From NCBI RefSeq assembly GCF_016863555.1, contig NZ_BOPC01000016.1, forward strand, positions 1 to 32,047: 32,047 bases of DNA, written 5' to 3'. The notes beneath the pieces are model-generated. The model was not told the DNA's origin, searched no databases, and saw only the letters and a list, made by a program, of their open reading frames with translations. Origin of the DNA: Micromonospora qiuiae (GTDB lineage Bacteria > Actinomycetota > Actinomycetes > Mycobacteriales > Micromonosporaceae). Shown one piece after another: positions 7,396 through 18,987 of the stretch (positions within the stretch are counted from its first letter, which is position 1; every line of letters begins with the position of its first letter). The position numbers and the translations under genes were made by a program.

Positions 7396-9013
7396 AGCCG
7401 AGTGGTGGGCGGGGATCGGGGTCGTCCTTGTTGGGCCAGAGGGACATGGCGCGTTCGGCCTGGGCGGTGATGGTCAGGGACGGGTTGACGCCGAGGTTGG
7501 CCGAGATCGCCGCGCCGTCCACGACGTGCAGGCCGGGGTGACCGTAGACCCGGTGGTAGGGGTCGATCACCCCGTCGGCCGGGGTGGCGCCGATGACCGC
7601 GCCGCCGAGGATGTGCGCGGTCATCGGGATGTCGAACGGCTCGGTGAGCGCGCCGCCGGGCGTACCGTCGATCTCCTCTGCGAGCAGCCGGACAGCCCGG
7701 TTGCCGGCCGGGATCCAGGTCGGGTTCGGGGTGCCGTGGCCCGGACCGGAGACCAGCCGGCGGCCGAACGGGCCGCGCCGCAGGCGGGTGGTGAGCGAGT
7801 TGTCGGCCGACTGCATCACCAGCGCGATCACCGTACGTTGCGACCAGCCTCGCACCGAGAGCATCCGGGCGGCCAGCACCGGATGCCGCAGCAGTTGCCC
7901 CAGCCAGCGGCGCAGCCGGTGCGGCCCGCCGTCGACCAGCAGCGACTGGAGAAGCCCCATCGCGTTCGAGCCCCGCCCGTAGCGGACCGGCTCGATGTGG
8001 GTCTGCGGGTCGGGGTGGAACGAGCTGGTGATCGCCACCCCCTCGGTGAAGTCCACCCCGCGTGCTCGGGCCCGTCGGTGCGACATCGAGGCGCCGAGGA
8101 TCGCCTCGGAGTTGGTCCGGGTCAGCTCGCCGAGCCGGGGTGAGAGCTCCGGCAGGTCGCCGCCGGCCCGCATCTCGTGCAGCAGCCGCTGGGTGCCCAG
8201 CGCACCGGCGGCGAAGACCACCTGATCGGCGTGGATCACCTGCCGGCGCTTGCGCAGCCAGGCACCGGTGCGCGCGGTGTGCACCGCGTAACCGCCGCCG
8301 TCGACCGGCCGGACCGCGGTGACCGTGGTCAGCGCGTGCACCCGGACGCCGAGCTGCTCGGCCAGCCAGAGGTAGTTCTTCACCAACGTGTTCTTCGCAC
8401 CGTGACGGCAGCCGGTCATGCACGAGCCGCAGTGCGTGCAGCCGACACGATCCGGACCGATACCGCCGAAGTACGGGTCGGCGACCCGCTCGCCGGGCCG
8501 TCCGATGTGCACCCCGACCGGGGTGGCGTGGAAGGTGTGCCCCACCCCCATCCGCTCGGCCACCCGCCGCATCGCCCGGTCCGCACCGGTGACGATCGGG
8601 TACGCGGTGACGCCGAGCATCCGCTTCGCCTGGTCGTAGTGGGGCGCCAACTCGGCCCGCCAGTCGGTGATGTCCCGCCACTGCGGGTCGGTGTAGAAAG
8701 CGTCCAGCGGCTCGTAGAGGGTGTTGGCGTAGACCAGCGAACCGCCACCGACCCCGGCGCCCGACAGCACCAGCACCGCGCCGCCGGCCCGCCGGTCAGC
8801 GGCGCGCAGCAGGGTGATGCGTTGCAGGCCGAAACAGCCCAGCCGCGGTGCCCACAGGAAGCGACGCAGCCGCCACGAGGTCTGCGGGAACTCGTCGTCG
8901 GCGAACCGCCGGCCGGCCTCCAGCACGCCGACCGAGTAGCCCTTCTCGGCCAAGCGGAGCGCGGTGACGCTGCCGCCGAAGCCGGATCCGATGACGACCA
9001 CGTCGTACCGCAT
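7316..9013 (-). CDS. choD: GMC-family FAD oxidoreductase, cholesterol-oxidase (ChoD) type
   Basis: The 565-residue flavoprotein starts with MRYDVVVIGSGFGGS, the FAD dinucleotide-binding motif. It has the GMC C-terminal block (GHPGLHVVDGAAI, then ANLGVNPSLTI). It matches the intracellular ChoD-type branch found next to guaB3 in mycobacteria; activity on cholesterol is not certain. A cysteine cluster C192-x2-C195-x2-C198-x3-C202 looks like a 4Fe-4S ligand set and is shared, as I recall, with mycobacterial ChoD. The ATG at 9013 is chosen because the FAD motif follows at once. An upstream ATG at 9073 would add 20 residues with no support. The last 35 or so residues (Pro/His-rich) are encoded by the G-rich tract and are probably not part of the fold. 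Both neighbours are on other units. Confidence 0.9.
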   Translation of the reverse strand: MRYDVVVIGSGFGGSVTALRLAEKGYSVGVLEAGRRFADDEFPQTSWRLRRFLWAPRLGCFGLQRITLLRAADRRAGGAVLVLSGAGVGGGSLVYANTLYEPLDAFYTDPQWRDITDWRAELAPHYDQAKRMLGVTAYPIVTGADRAMRRVAERMGVGHTFHATPVGVHIGRPGERVADPYFGGIGPDRVGCTHCGSCMTGCRHGAKNTLVKNYLWLAEQLGVRVHALTTVTAVRPVDGGGYAVHTARTGAWLRKRRQVIHADQVVFAAGALGTQRLLHEMRAGGDLPELSPRLGELTRTNSEAILGASMSHRRARARGVDFTEGVAITSSFHPDPQTHIEPVRYGRGSNAMGLLQSLLVDGGPHRLRRWLGQLLRHPVLAARMLSVRGWSQRTVIALVMQSADNSLTTRLRRGPFGRRLVSGPGHGTPNPTWIPAGNRAVRLLAEEIDGTPGGALTEPFDIPMTAHILGGAVIGATPADGVIDPYHRVYGHPGLHVVDGAAISANLGVNPSLTITAQAERAMSLWPNKDDPDPRPPLGSPYRPLTPIPPHHPAVPPHAPAALHP

Positions 9014-9090
9014 GAAGCCATCATTACCTGCGAGTAGATCTCGCGCCAGAAGCACTTCTGCGTGATCATGCACCGGGGCCGATCAGCGCG

Positions 9091-9155
9091 GTGCTGCCGG
9101 GAGCCACACCGGCGTCGCCGGTCGCGTGCTGCCGCGAGCCACACCGGCGTCGCCG
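9091..9155. repeat. Tandem 30-bp direct repeat upstream of the LCP gene
   Basis: Two 30-nt copies (9091-9120 and 9126-9155) match at 29 of 30 positions and repeat with a 35-nt period. They lie in the divergent gap between the GMC oxidoreductase and LCP genes. Whether they are regulatory or just slippage is unclear. Confidence 0.85.
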
Positions 9156-9218
9156 GCGAGGGCGCAACCTCGGGCCCGCCTCACCGCGTTCGAGCGGTAT
9201 CGGATTAAGGAGGCGCCG

Positions 9219-10334
9219 ATGGCGCTCGCAGCAAACCGCCGACGCGTGACCCTGCTGCTGGCCGGGCTGGTCACGGTGCTCCTGCTGGCCGGCGCTGCGG
9301 TGGTGGTGGCCCGTACGGTCGTCGCCGACCGGGCGGCACCGACCGCCGAAGCGCCCGGCCCGGACCCGTCGCCGAGCGGGCAACCCAGCCCCACCCCGAG
9401 CACCCCACCGCCGGGAGCGGACATCACCGGCCCGCTGAACCTGCTGCTGGTCGGCATCGACACCCGGGTCAGCGTGCCCGGTTGGGAGCCGCACGCCGAC
9501 GCCGTACTCGTCCTGCACGTGCCGGCCGGGCTGTCCCGGGCGTACCTCTTCTCGCTCCCCCGGGATCTCGTGGTGGACATCCCGGCCTTCGAACCGGCCG
9601 GCTACTCAGGCGGGCGGACCAAGCTCACCAACGCGATGAGCTACGGCAGCCGGGTGCCGAAGCGGCCGGGGCGACCGGACCCCGCCCAGGGGTACGAGCT
9701 GCTGCGGCGCACCGTCAGCGACTACACCGGCCTCCGTATCGACGCGGGCGCAGTGCTCACCTTCGGCGGCTTCGACAAGTTGGTGGACAGCCTGGGTGGC
9801 GTCGACATCCACGTCGACCAGCGGGTGGTGTCGCGACACCGCCAGCCGGACGGCAAGCACCGGAAGCCGGGCCCCGGGGTGGGCGGCTACACCGGGCCGC
9901 AGATGGTCTACGAGCCCGGCGACCGGCACCTCAACGGCTGGCAGGCGCTCGACTACGCCCGCCAGCGCTACCTGCCCGGGGGCGACTACACCCGGCAGCG
10001 CCACCAGCAACAACTGGTCCGGGCGCTGGTCCGGAAGATCCTCGACGCGGACCTGGCCCGCCAACCGGAGCGGGTCGAGGAGGTGGTCGGCGCGCTCGGG
10101 GACATGCTGGTCTACGTCGGCGGGCGGCGGATCGTGGAATTCGCGTACGCCCTCGGTGGCCTCACCCCTGACGCCCTCACGCTGGTGGTCCTGCCGGGGG
10201 CCGCCGTCGGGCGGGGCAACGCCTACCGGGGCGAGGAGCTGACCCGGGTCGGCCACCGCTTCCTCACCGAACTGCGCGCCGGTCGGGTCGACGCCTACCT
10301 CGCCGAGCACCCAAAGCTAACGGTGCCGGACTGA
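9219..10334 (+). CDS. LCP (LytR-CpsA-Psr) family cell-wall glycopolymer ligase
   Basis: LCP proteins attach polyprenyl-linked glycopolymers to peptidoglycan outside the membrane. The protein has an N-terminal membrane anchor (about residues 9-32), a Ser/Pro-rich linker, then the LCP domain beginning at LNLLLVGIDTR. Conserved elements include FSLPRDLVVDIP, the G-Y-L-L-type segment, LGGVDIHVD, and DYARQRYLPGGDYTRQRHQQ with the catalytic-site arginines. The start ATG at 9219 has a textbook TAAGGAGG at 9206-9213 with 5 nt spacing, giving 371 residues. It converges with the M1 peptidase gene, with 13 nt between stops. The exact polymer attached (teichoic acid-like or arabinogalactan-like) cannot be told. 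Confidence 0.92.
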   Translation: MALAANRRRVTLLLAGLVTVLLLAGAAVVVARTVVADRAAPTAEAPGPDPSPSGQPSPTPSTPPPGADITGPLNLLLVGIDTRVSVPGWEPHADAVLVLHVPAGLSRAYLFSLPRDLVVDIPAFEPAGYSGGRTKLTNAMSYGSRVPKRPGRPDPAQGYELLRRTVSDYTGLRIDAGAVLTFGGFDKLVDSLGGVDIHVDQRVVSRHRQPDGKHRKPGPGVGGYTGPQMVYEPGDRHLNGWQALDYARQRYLPGGDYTRQRHQQQLVRALVRKILDADLARQPERVEEVVGALGDMLVYVGGRRIVEFAYALGGLTPDALTLVVLPGAAVGRGNAYRGEELTRVGHRFLTELRAGRVDAYLAEHPKLTVPD

Positions 10335-10347
10335 CCCGGTCTTTCAT

Positions 10348-11757
10348 TCAGGGCAGGGCGGGCGGGGTGGTGCCGGTCAACCAGGCGTCGAAGAATGATC
10401 CCAGTGAGCGGCCCGAGACCCGTTCGGCCAGGGCGACGAAGTCCTCGGTGGTCGCGGTGCCGTCCCGGCGCTCGGTGGTCCAGGCCCGCAGGATCTCGAA
10501 GAAGGCGTCGTCACCCACGGTACGCCGCAGCGCGTGCACGGTGAGCGCTCCCCGCTTGTAGACGGCGGTGCTGAACATCTGGCCCACGCCGGGATCGAGG
10601 GTGCGCCGCGACCAGTCCGTCGCCGCGTACTGGAGCTCGAAGCTGCGCTGGGCGGTGGTCCCGCCGTCGTGCTCCGCCCACATCCACTCGGCGTAGCTGG
10701 CGAACCCCTCGTTGAGCCAGATGTCGCGCCAACCGGCCAACGCCACACTGTTGCCGAACCACTGATGGGCCAGTTCGTGGACGACCACGCCGTAGTTCGG
10801 TTCGCCGTTGCGGAAGAAGCCCGGCCCGTAGACCGGCCGCGACTGGGTCTCCAGGGCGTACCCGATGCGGGAGTCGGAGACCACCACGCCGCCGTACGCC
10901 TCGAACGGGTACGGCCCGAACCGGTCGGCCAGAAAGTCGGCGATCTCGCCGGTGCGGGCCAGTGACCTGGCCTCCGGCCCGGTGGCGGGCAACCCCGACG
11001 GCACGGCGGTGATCAGCGGCTTGCCGCTGTGGCTGCCGGTGTCCACCCGGTAGTCGCCGATCACCAGCGTGGTCAGGTAGCTCGCCATCGGCGAGCGCTC
11101 GGCCCAGCGCCAGGTGGTCCAGCCGTCGGTGCTGGTCCGCTCGCCGGGCACCCCGTTGCTCAGCGCGGCGAGACCGTCGGGGACGGTCACCTCGATGTCG
11201 TACGTGGCCTTGTCCGACGGGTGGTCGTTGACCGGGAACCAGCTCGCCGCCGAGTGGGGCTGGCCGAGGGCGATCGCACCGTCCTCGGTGTGCTGGAAGC
11301 CACCGCTGCCCAGCACGCCGTCGGTGATCGCCTCGGGTACGCCGGCGTAGGCCACCTCGACGGTGAATCGGCTGCCGTTGGCGAGCCCTTCGCCGGGAGT
11401 GACGACCAACTCACCGTCGGCGTGCTGGTATTCGGCGGGGGCGCCGTTCACGGAAACCGAGCTGACGTCCAGCCCGGCCAGGTCCAGGTTGAACCGGGAC
11501 AGCCCGTGCGTCGCGGTCGCGGTGACCTCGGCCCGGCCGGCGAGCCGGTCGTCCGCCGGGTCGTAGCGCACCGCCAGCCGGTAGTGGGCGACGTCGTACC
11601 CGCCGTTGCCGCTGCCCGGGACGTACGGGTCGGCCAGATCCACGCTGCCCGGCCGGAACCCGTCGTCGTTTCGCCCCTGGCCGGTACAACTGACCAGCGC
11701 GACCGCGGCCACCACCGCCACCGCCACCCGCCCCCGCGGCCCGAACCCCCTGCTCAT
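10348..11757 (-). CDS. M1-family metallopeptidase lipoprotein
   Basis: This is a secreted zinc aminopeptidase-like protein of 469 residues. A signal peptide ends in the lipobox LVSC with Cys24, so it is probably tethered to the membrane outer face. The zinc site is complete: HELAH at 327-331 and Glu350 in NEGF, exactly the HExxH-x18-E spacing of M1. The substrate-binding GAMEN motif is replaced by GYALETQ. It is shorter than full aminopeptidase N, lacking the large C-terminal region, as in other actinobacterial secreted M1 proteins. The gene begins about 30 nt after the stop of guaB3 on the same strand, so it may be co-transcribed with guaB-guaB3. Confidence 0.92.
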   Translation of the reverse strand: MSRGFGPRGRVAVAVVAAVALVSCTGQGRNDDGFRPGSVDLADPYVPGSGNGGYDVAHYRLAVRYDPADDRLAGRAEVTATATHGLSRFNLDLAGLDVSSVSVNGAPAEYQHADGELVVTPGEGLANGSRFTVEVAYAGVPEAITDGVLGSGGFQHTEDGAIALGQPHSAASWFPVNDHPSDKATYDIEVTVPDGLAALSNGVPGERTSTDGWTTWRWAERSPMASYLTTLVIGDYRVDTGSHSGKPLITAVPSGLPATGPEARSLARTGEIADFLADRFGPYPFEAYGGVVVSDSRIGYALETQSRPVYGPGFFRNGEPNYGVVVHELAHQWFGNSVALAGWRDIWLNEGFASYAEWMWAEHDGGTTAQRSFELQYAATDWSRRTLDPGVGQMFSTAVYKRGALTVHALRRTVGDDAFFEILRAWTTERRDGTATTEDFVALAERVSGRSLGSFFDAWLTGTTPPALP

Positions 11758-11787
11758 CGCCCGAGCCTATCGCCGCCCGGCTCTGGG

Positions 11788-12906
11788 TCAGCGGTCCAGG
11801 ACCAGGGCGACCCTCTGGAATTCCTTGAGGTCGCGGTAGCCGCACTTGGCCATGGCGCGGCGGAGACCGCCGAAGAGGTTGAGCTGGCCGTCGGGCTCGT
11901 CGGCGGGGCCGAAGAGAAGGCGCTCCATGGAGCCCAGCGGCTCGCCGGCGGCCTCGAAGGCGCCCCGAGGCAGCAACGGGTGGCTGGCCGCCGAGTGCCA
12001 CCAGGCGCCGCCGGCCGGCGCCTCGTCGCAGAGCGACAGCGGCTCGCCGAGCATCACCGCGTCCGCACCGCAGCCGATCGCCTTGGCGATGTCGCCGGAG
12101 GTACGGATGTCCCCGTCAGCGATCAGGTGCACGTACCGGCCGCCGGTCTCGTCCAGGTAGTCCCGCCGAGCGGCGGCGGCGTCGGCGATCGCGGTGGCCA
12201 TCGGCACCCGGATGCCGAGCACCGACTCGGTCGTGGACCACTCGTCGCCACCGATGCCGACGATCACGCCGGCCGCGCCGGTGCGCATCAGGTGCAGCGC
12301 GGTCTTGTAGTCGGTGCAGCCGCCGACGACGACCGGGAGGTCGAGGTCGGCGATGAACTCCTTGAGGTTGAGCGGCTCGTCGGTGGTCGAGACGTGCTCG
12401 GCCGAGACGATGGTGCCCTGGATGACCAGGATGTCCACGCCCGCGTCGAGGATGACCGGCGCCAGCGCCAGAGTGTGCTGCGGGGAGACCCGCACCGCCA
12501 CCGTGCCACCACCCTCGCGCAGTTCGCGGACCCGCTCGGTGATCAGATCCGGGCGGATCGGCTCGGCGTACACCTCCTGGAGCCGCTTGGTGGCGCGGGC
12601 GTCCTCGTCCAGGCCGGCGAGATCCTCCAGCACCTTGGTCGGGTTCTCGTAGCGGGTCCACAGCCCCTCGACGTTGAGCACGCCGAGCCCGCCGAGCTGC
12701 CCGAGCCGCACCGCCGAGGCCGGGCTCATCGTCGCGTCCGAGGGATGCCCCACGCAGGGGATGCCGAACTGGTACGCGTCGAGCTGCCACCCGGTGGAGA
12801 CGTCGTCCACGTCCCGGGTGCGGCGGCTCGGCACGATGGCGATGTCGTCCAGGTGGTAGCCGCGCTGCGCGGTCTTGCCCAGCCCGATTTCGACGACGTC
12901 ACGCAT
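11788..12906 (-). CDS. guaB3: GuaB3-family IMPDH/GMP reductase-like protein
   Basis: This is a TIM-barrel protein of 372 residues without CBS domains, the GuaB3 family that accompanies guaB in actinobacteria. It keeps the family phrases DDIAIVPSRRTRD, RVSPQHTL, ADGDIRTSGDIAKAIGCGADAVMLG and LNLFGGLRRAMAKCGY. At the loop where IMP dehydrogenase and GMP reductase carry the nucleophilic Cys (GPGxIC in GuaB), this protein reads GIGGDEWSTT and has no Cys. The reaction is therefore unsettled: some GuaB3 proteins outside this phylum are GMP reductases that use a Cys. The ATG at 12906 has TGGAG about 6 nt upstream. It lies 38 nt after guaB and is almost certainly in the same operon. Confidence 0.95.
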   Translation of the reverse strand: MRDVVEIGLGKTAQRGYHLDDIAIVPSRRTRDVDDVSTGWQLDAYQFGIPCVGHPSDATMSPASAVRLGQLGGLGVLNVEGLWTRYENPTKVLEDLAGLDEDARATKRLQEVYAEPIRPDLITERVRELREGGGTVAVRVSPQHTLALAPVILDAGVDILVIQGTIVSAEHVSTTDEPLNLKEFIADLDLPVVVGGCTDYKTALHLMRTGAAGVIVGIGGDEWSTTESVLGIRVPMATAIADAAAARRDYLDETGGRYVHLIADGDIRTSGDIAKAIGCGADAVMLGEPLSLCDEAPAGGAWWHSAASHPLLPRGAFEAAGEPLGSMERLLFGPADEPDGQLNLFGGLRRAMAKCGYRDLKEFQRVALVLDR

Positions 12907-12944
12907 GGGGGACTCCAGATGTGTTCAGGGGTGGTGAAAGGGGG

Positions 12945-14537
<1,593 letters not shown>

Positions 14538-14692
14538 TCAGTGAGGTGGCACTGGTGGGCACCGGCTAGGACCGGGCGAGGGTGCGTCGCTCCCATCGTA
14601 CCCAGGGGCCCGGGAGACATCCGCGCCCGGCAGCCCGAGCGGTGTCGGGAGTCGTTACCCGACGGGGGCGGGCATCGGCGGATGCTTAGGTC

Positions 14693-14698
14693 TACGGT
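14693..14698 (+). promoter_or_regulatory. Candidate -10 box for a leaderless DUF5319 transcript
   Basis: TACGGT at 14693-14698 fits the TAnnnT actinobacterial -10. The GTG start begins 6 nt later, so transcription would begin at or next to the start codon. No good -35 is seen. The methyltransferase gene at 19316 shows the same spacing. Confidence 0.4.
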
Positions 14699-14704
14699 GA
14701 GGGG

Positions 14705-15118
14705 GTGCACGACGAGCCCATCGACCCGTTCACCGGCGACCCGACCGACCCGGCGGCCGGGCTGGACGAGCCCGACCGCGACGATCCGCTCGACCCGCTG
14801 ACCGAGGTCGAGCGGCAGGACGTGCTCGAGGATCTGGCCGACCTGGAGATCTACCAGGCGTTGCTCGCGCCGATCGGCGTACGGGGGCTCGTGATCGAGT
14901 GCGAGGACTGCCGGGAGCCGCACTACTTCGACTGGGACCTGCTCCGCGGCAACCTGCGCCATCTGCTGACTTCCGGGCGCCCCCGGGTGCACGAGCCGGC
15001 CTACGACCCCGACCCCGACCACTACGTCACCTGGGACTACGCCCGGGGCTACGCCGACGGGGTGCACGACACCCTCAGTGAGGGCACCGACGAGGACGAG
15101 CCGGACTCGGGCGACTGA
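14705..15118 (+). CDS. DUF5319 protein (Rv3412-like)
   Basis: This small acidic conserved actinobacterial protein has 137 residues and unknown function. A variable Asp/Pro-rich N-terminus is followed by the conserved core: LADLEIYQALLAPIGVRGLV, a CxxC pair in ECEDC, HYFDWDLLRGNL, then HEPAYDPDPDHYVTWDYARG. From memory this is the same arrangement as mycobacterial Rv3412, which also sits between guaB and the whiB/groEL region. The CxxC could bind a metal, but only one pair is seen. The GTG at 14705 is the first start in frame and lies close behind a -10-like box, suggesting a leaderless mRNA. It is convergent with the BldM-type gene, with stops 7 nt apart. Confidence 0.88.
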   Translation: MHDEPIDPFTGDPTDPAAGLDEPDRDDPLDPLTEVERQDVLEDLADLEIYQALLAPIGVRGLVIECEDCREPHYFDWDLLRGNLRHLLTSGRPRVHEPAYDPDPDHYVTWDYARGYADGVHDTLSEGTDEDEPDSGD

Positions 15119-15129
15119 GCCACGCTCAG
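15115..15129. terminator. Hairpin spanning two convergent stop codons
   Basis: A 6-bp stem (CTGAGC and GCTCAG) with a CAC loop contains the TGA of the DUF5319 gene (15116-15118) and the stop of the BldM-type gene (15126-15128). It is short, so its strength as a terminator is uncertain. Confidence 0.4.
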
Positions 15130-15935
15130 GCGACCAGCCCGGCGCGGAAGCCGGCGGCCACCGCGTGCGCCCGGTCGCGGGCGCCGAGCTTGCGGAACAA
15201 TCGCCGGGCGTGGGTCTTCACGGTGTCCTCGGAGACGAACAATTCGCGGCCGATTTCGGCGTTGCTCTTGCCCTCGGCCATCCCGAGCAGCACCTGCAGC
15301 TCCCGTTCGGTGAGTCCGATCGTCGACCGGTCAGGCCGAGTCGGGGCGGGCCGCTCCGAACCGGTCGCGTCTTCGGCATCCGGCTCGGCCGGGTCGTCGC
15401 CACGCTGCGCCGGCACCATCGCCGGGCCGCCCTGGGCATCGCCCGCCGGCCAGACCGAAGCGCCTTCGCCGGTGGGCCGGCCGGTCTGCGCTGGCCGCTT
15501 CGGGCTGCCCACCGCGGCGGCGTCCCGGGCCGGGCCCGCGATCCGGTGCCGGTTGGCCCGCCCAGGTGCGGCCAGCAGCAGCAGAGCCTTGGCGACCGCG
15601 CTGGTGAGGTCGTGGTCCGCGCCCTGGATCAGTCCTCGTGCCCCGGCGCTGATGGTCGCCGCCGCGGCCTCGGACTCCTCGGTGCCCAACAGCAGCACGG
15701 CGGCCTGCGGCGCGCGGGCCAGCACCCGGCGGACGAAGCCGGCGCTGTCGGGCCGGGTGAGCGCGGTGTCGACGAGCACCACGTCGGCGGGACGCTCGGC
15801 CAACCGCAGCATCACCTCGGGATCGGAGACGGCTGTCCGAACCGCACCGGACAATCCCAGCCGCGCCGCCGCCGAGGTCAGGTGCTGCGCCGCGAGCGGC
15901 GTCCGAACGCACACGAGAACCGTACGCACAGTCAT
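15126..15935 (-). CDS. bldM: BldM-type orphan response regulator (LuxR HTH)
   Basis: This DNA-binding regulator has 269 residues. The C-terminal LuxR-type helix-turn-helix (LTERELQVLLGMAEGKSNAE onward, then ELFVSEDTVKTHARRLFRKL) is almost the same as that of Streptomyces BldM, as I recall it. The gene also sits divergently from whiD, as bldM does there. The N-terminal receiver-like domain is degenerate: the acidic pair after the first strand reads Val-Arg (VLVCVRTPL), and the usual lysine near the end is missing. An Asp remains in VVLVDTAL. Phosphorylation is therefore unlikely. A Pro/Ala-rich linker of about 80 residues joins the domains, making it longer than the roughly 200-residue BldM. 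The ATG at 15935 has GGAG about 6 nt upstream. In Streptomyces BldM controls aerial growth and sporulation genes, partly with WhiI. Confidence 0.85.
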   Translation of the reverse strand: MTVRTVLVCVRTPLAAQHLTSAAARLGLSGAVRTAVSDPEVMLRLAERPADVVLVDTALTRPDSAGFVRRVLARAPQAAVLLLGTEESEAAAATISAGARGLIQGADHDLTSAVAKALLLLAAPGRANRHRIAGPARDAAAVGSPKRPAQTGRPTGEGASVWPAGDAQGGPAMVPAQRGDDPAEPDAEDATGSERPAPTRPDRSTIGLTERELQVLLGMAEGKSNAEIGRELFVSEDTVKTHARRLFRKLGARDRAHAVAAGFRAGLVA

Positions 15936-16184
15936 CTCCTCTCCGAGGATGAGCAGACCACGACCGGGCGGGCTCAGGAGGAGGTTCCGGGCAATCCTCT
16001 CCACTTTTCCGACAGATCGGGCATATGCCGCAAGTCGCCGGATGTTTTGGATCAAAAGACGTGTGAGTCGAGAGCGACCCGGGTACCGAGGGGCCAGGCC
16101 GGGAACGGTGCGCCTGCGCGGCCCGCCGCCCGGACTGCCGGCCACAGATACGTCTCGCGGTGCCGCGCGAGAGGAGGGGTGCTG
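15936..16184. promoter_or_regulatory. Divergent regulatory region between bldM-type and whiD genes
   Basis: This 249-nt gap must hold both promoters. It contains the palindrome GGCATATGCC (16020-16029) and a near-palindrome TTTTGGATCAAAA a little further on (about 16045-16057), in a stretch that is AT-richer than the surroundings. They are reasonable places for regulator binding, but no consensus for a named factor is matched with confidence. Confidence 0.4.
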
Positions 16185-16616
16185 ATGTCGAACGTACGTA
16201 GACTGCCCGGACCCATCATCGACCTCTGGGATTGGCAGCGGCTCGGTGCCTGTAGAGGCCGGGACAGCGCCCAGTTCTTCCACCCCGACGGCGAGCGCGG
16301 TTCCTCCCGGCTGCGTCGGGAGTCCAGCGCGAAGGCGGTCTGCCGCTCCTGCCCGGTCCGCGCCGAGTGCGCCGCGCACGCCCTGACCGTGCGGGAGCCG
16401 TACGGCGTGTGGGGCGGCTTCAGCGAATCCGAACGGCTGCGACTGCTCGCGGTCGGCTGGGAGGATCTCGCCGACCGCCGGCAGACCCGGGTCGACGTCG
16501 CCCGGCTGGAGGCCCGACTGGGCAGCGCCCACAAGTCGACCAACCTGGCCACCGGCGACGGCGCCCCGATCAACCAGTACACCCGCAACGTCCCCACCCA
16601 GCGCCACGTCGCCTGA
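16185..16616 (+). CDS. whiD: WhiB-family iron-sulfur regulator, WhiD/WhiB3-like
   Basis: The WhiB-like protein of 143 residues binds a 4Fe-4S cluster and works with the principal sigma factor. The four cluster cysteines are Cys23, Cys53, Cys56 and Cys62 (C-x29-C-x2-C-x5-C), followed by the family turn GVWGG at 74-78 and a basic region. Its place next to groEL and opposite the BldM-type gene is that of Streptomyces whiD and mycobacterial whiB3. The C-terminal extension (about 40 residues after the basic region) is longer than in WhiB3. The ATG at 16185 has GAGGAGG at 16171-16177; a GTG two codons upstream is less well spaced. It is convergent with groEL. In Streptomyces, WhiD acts late in sporulation. 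Confidence 0.88.
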   Translation: MSNVRRLPGPIIDLWDWQRLGACRGRDSAQFFHPDGERGSSRLRRESSAKAVCRSCPVRAECAAHALTVREPYGVWGGFSESERLRLLAVGWEDLADRRQTRVDVARLEARLGSAHKSTNLATGDGAPINQYTRNVPTQRHVA

Positions 16617-16626
16617 CGACGGCTCC

Positions 16627-16658
16627 GACGCCGCGTTTCCACCCGGAAACGCGGCGTC
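16627..16658 (+). terminator. Hairpin after whiD
   Basis: A perfect 14-bp stem (GACGCCGCGTTTCC and its complement) with a 4-nt loop lies 11 nt after the whiD stop. There is no T run after it, as is common in high-GC actinobacteria. Confidence 0.75.
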
Positions 16659-16704
16659 GCCACGTCCGGGGTGACTGCACCACGATGCCGGGCGGGAAAA
16701 ACGC

Positions 16705-16737
16705 GTGGGGCGCGCCGTCGTCGACGGCGCGCCCCAC
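16705..16737 (-). terminator. Intrinsic terminator of the groES-groEL operon
   Basis: A 33-nt palindrome (arm GTGGGGCGCGCCGTCG) is followed on the minus strand by GCGTTTTT at about 16697-16704. It is a strong G/C stem plus T run, placed 20 nt after the groEL stop (16757). Confidence 0.85.
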
Positions 16738-16756
16738 TTCCGGTGTACGACAGAGG

Positions 16757-18785
<2,029 letters not shown>

Positions 18786-18927
18786 GGGCATACCCTCCTG
18801 GGGTACTTGGTTTCGTTGCCGGTCGGCACGCCGACCAGCGTCAATCTGCCACATGCCACCGGGCGGGGCCGTCGTCGCGGGTGCCGGTCCGCCTGGCGTT
18901 CAACCCCCGGGCACCAGGGCCCGAGCG

Positions 18928-18954
18928 TTGGCACCCTCAGGGTGAGAGTGCTAA
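18928..18954 (-). promoter_or_regulatory. CIRCE operator, gene-proximal copy
   Basis: On the plus strand TTGGCACCC-N9-GAGTGCTAA matches the CIRCE consensus TTAGCACTC-N9-GAGTGCTAA, with one perfect half (18946-18954) and two mismatches in the other. It overlaps the likely transcription start of groES. HrcA is the expected repressor. Confidence 0.85.
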
Positions 18955-18958
18955 TCGC

Positions 18959-18987
18959 AGGTTATTCCTCGGCTAGCACTCCGTCAA
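18959..18987 (-). promoter_or_regulatory. groES-groEL promoter
   Basis: On the minus strand, -35 TTGACG (18982-18987) and -10 TAACCT (18959-18964) are separated by exactly 17 nt. The -35 lies in the spacer of the distal CIRCE and the start site would fall in the proximal CIRCE, so HrcA would block both. Confidence 0.85.

Noticed and set aside
7121..8143. Gly/Arg-rich plus-strand frame across the G tract
   Set aside because: It is a translation of the low-complexity tract followed by the antisense of the choD-type gene, with no codon-bias support.
9091..9155. CRISPR repeats
   Set aside because: There are only two copies with a 5-nt gap, so this is a plain tandem duplication.
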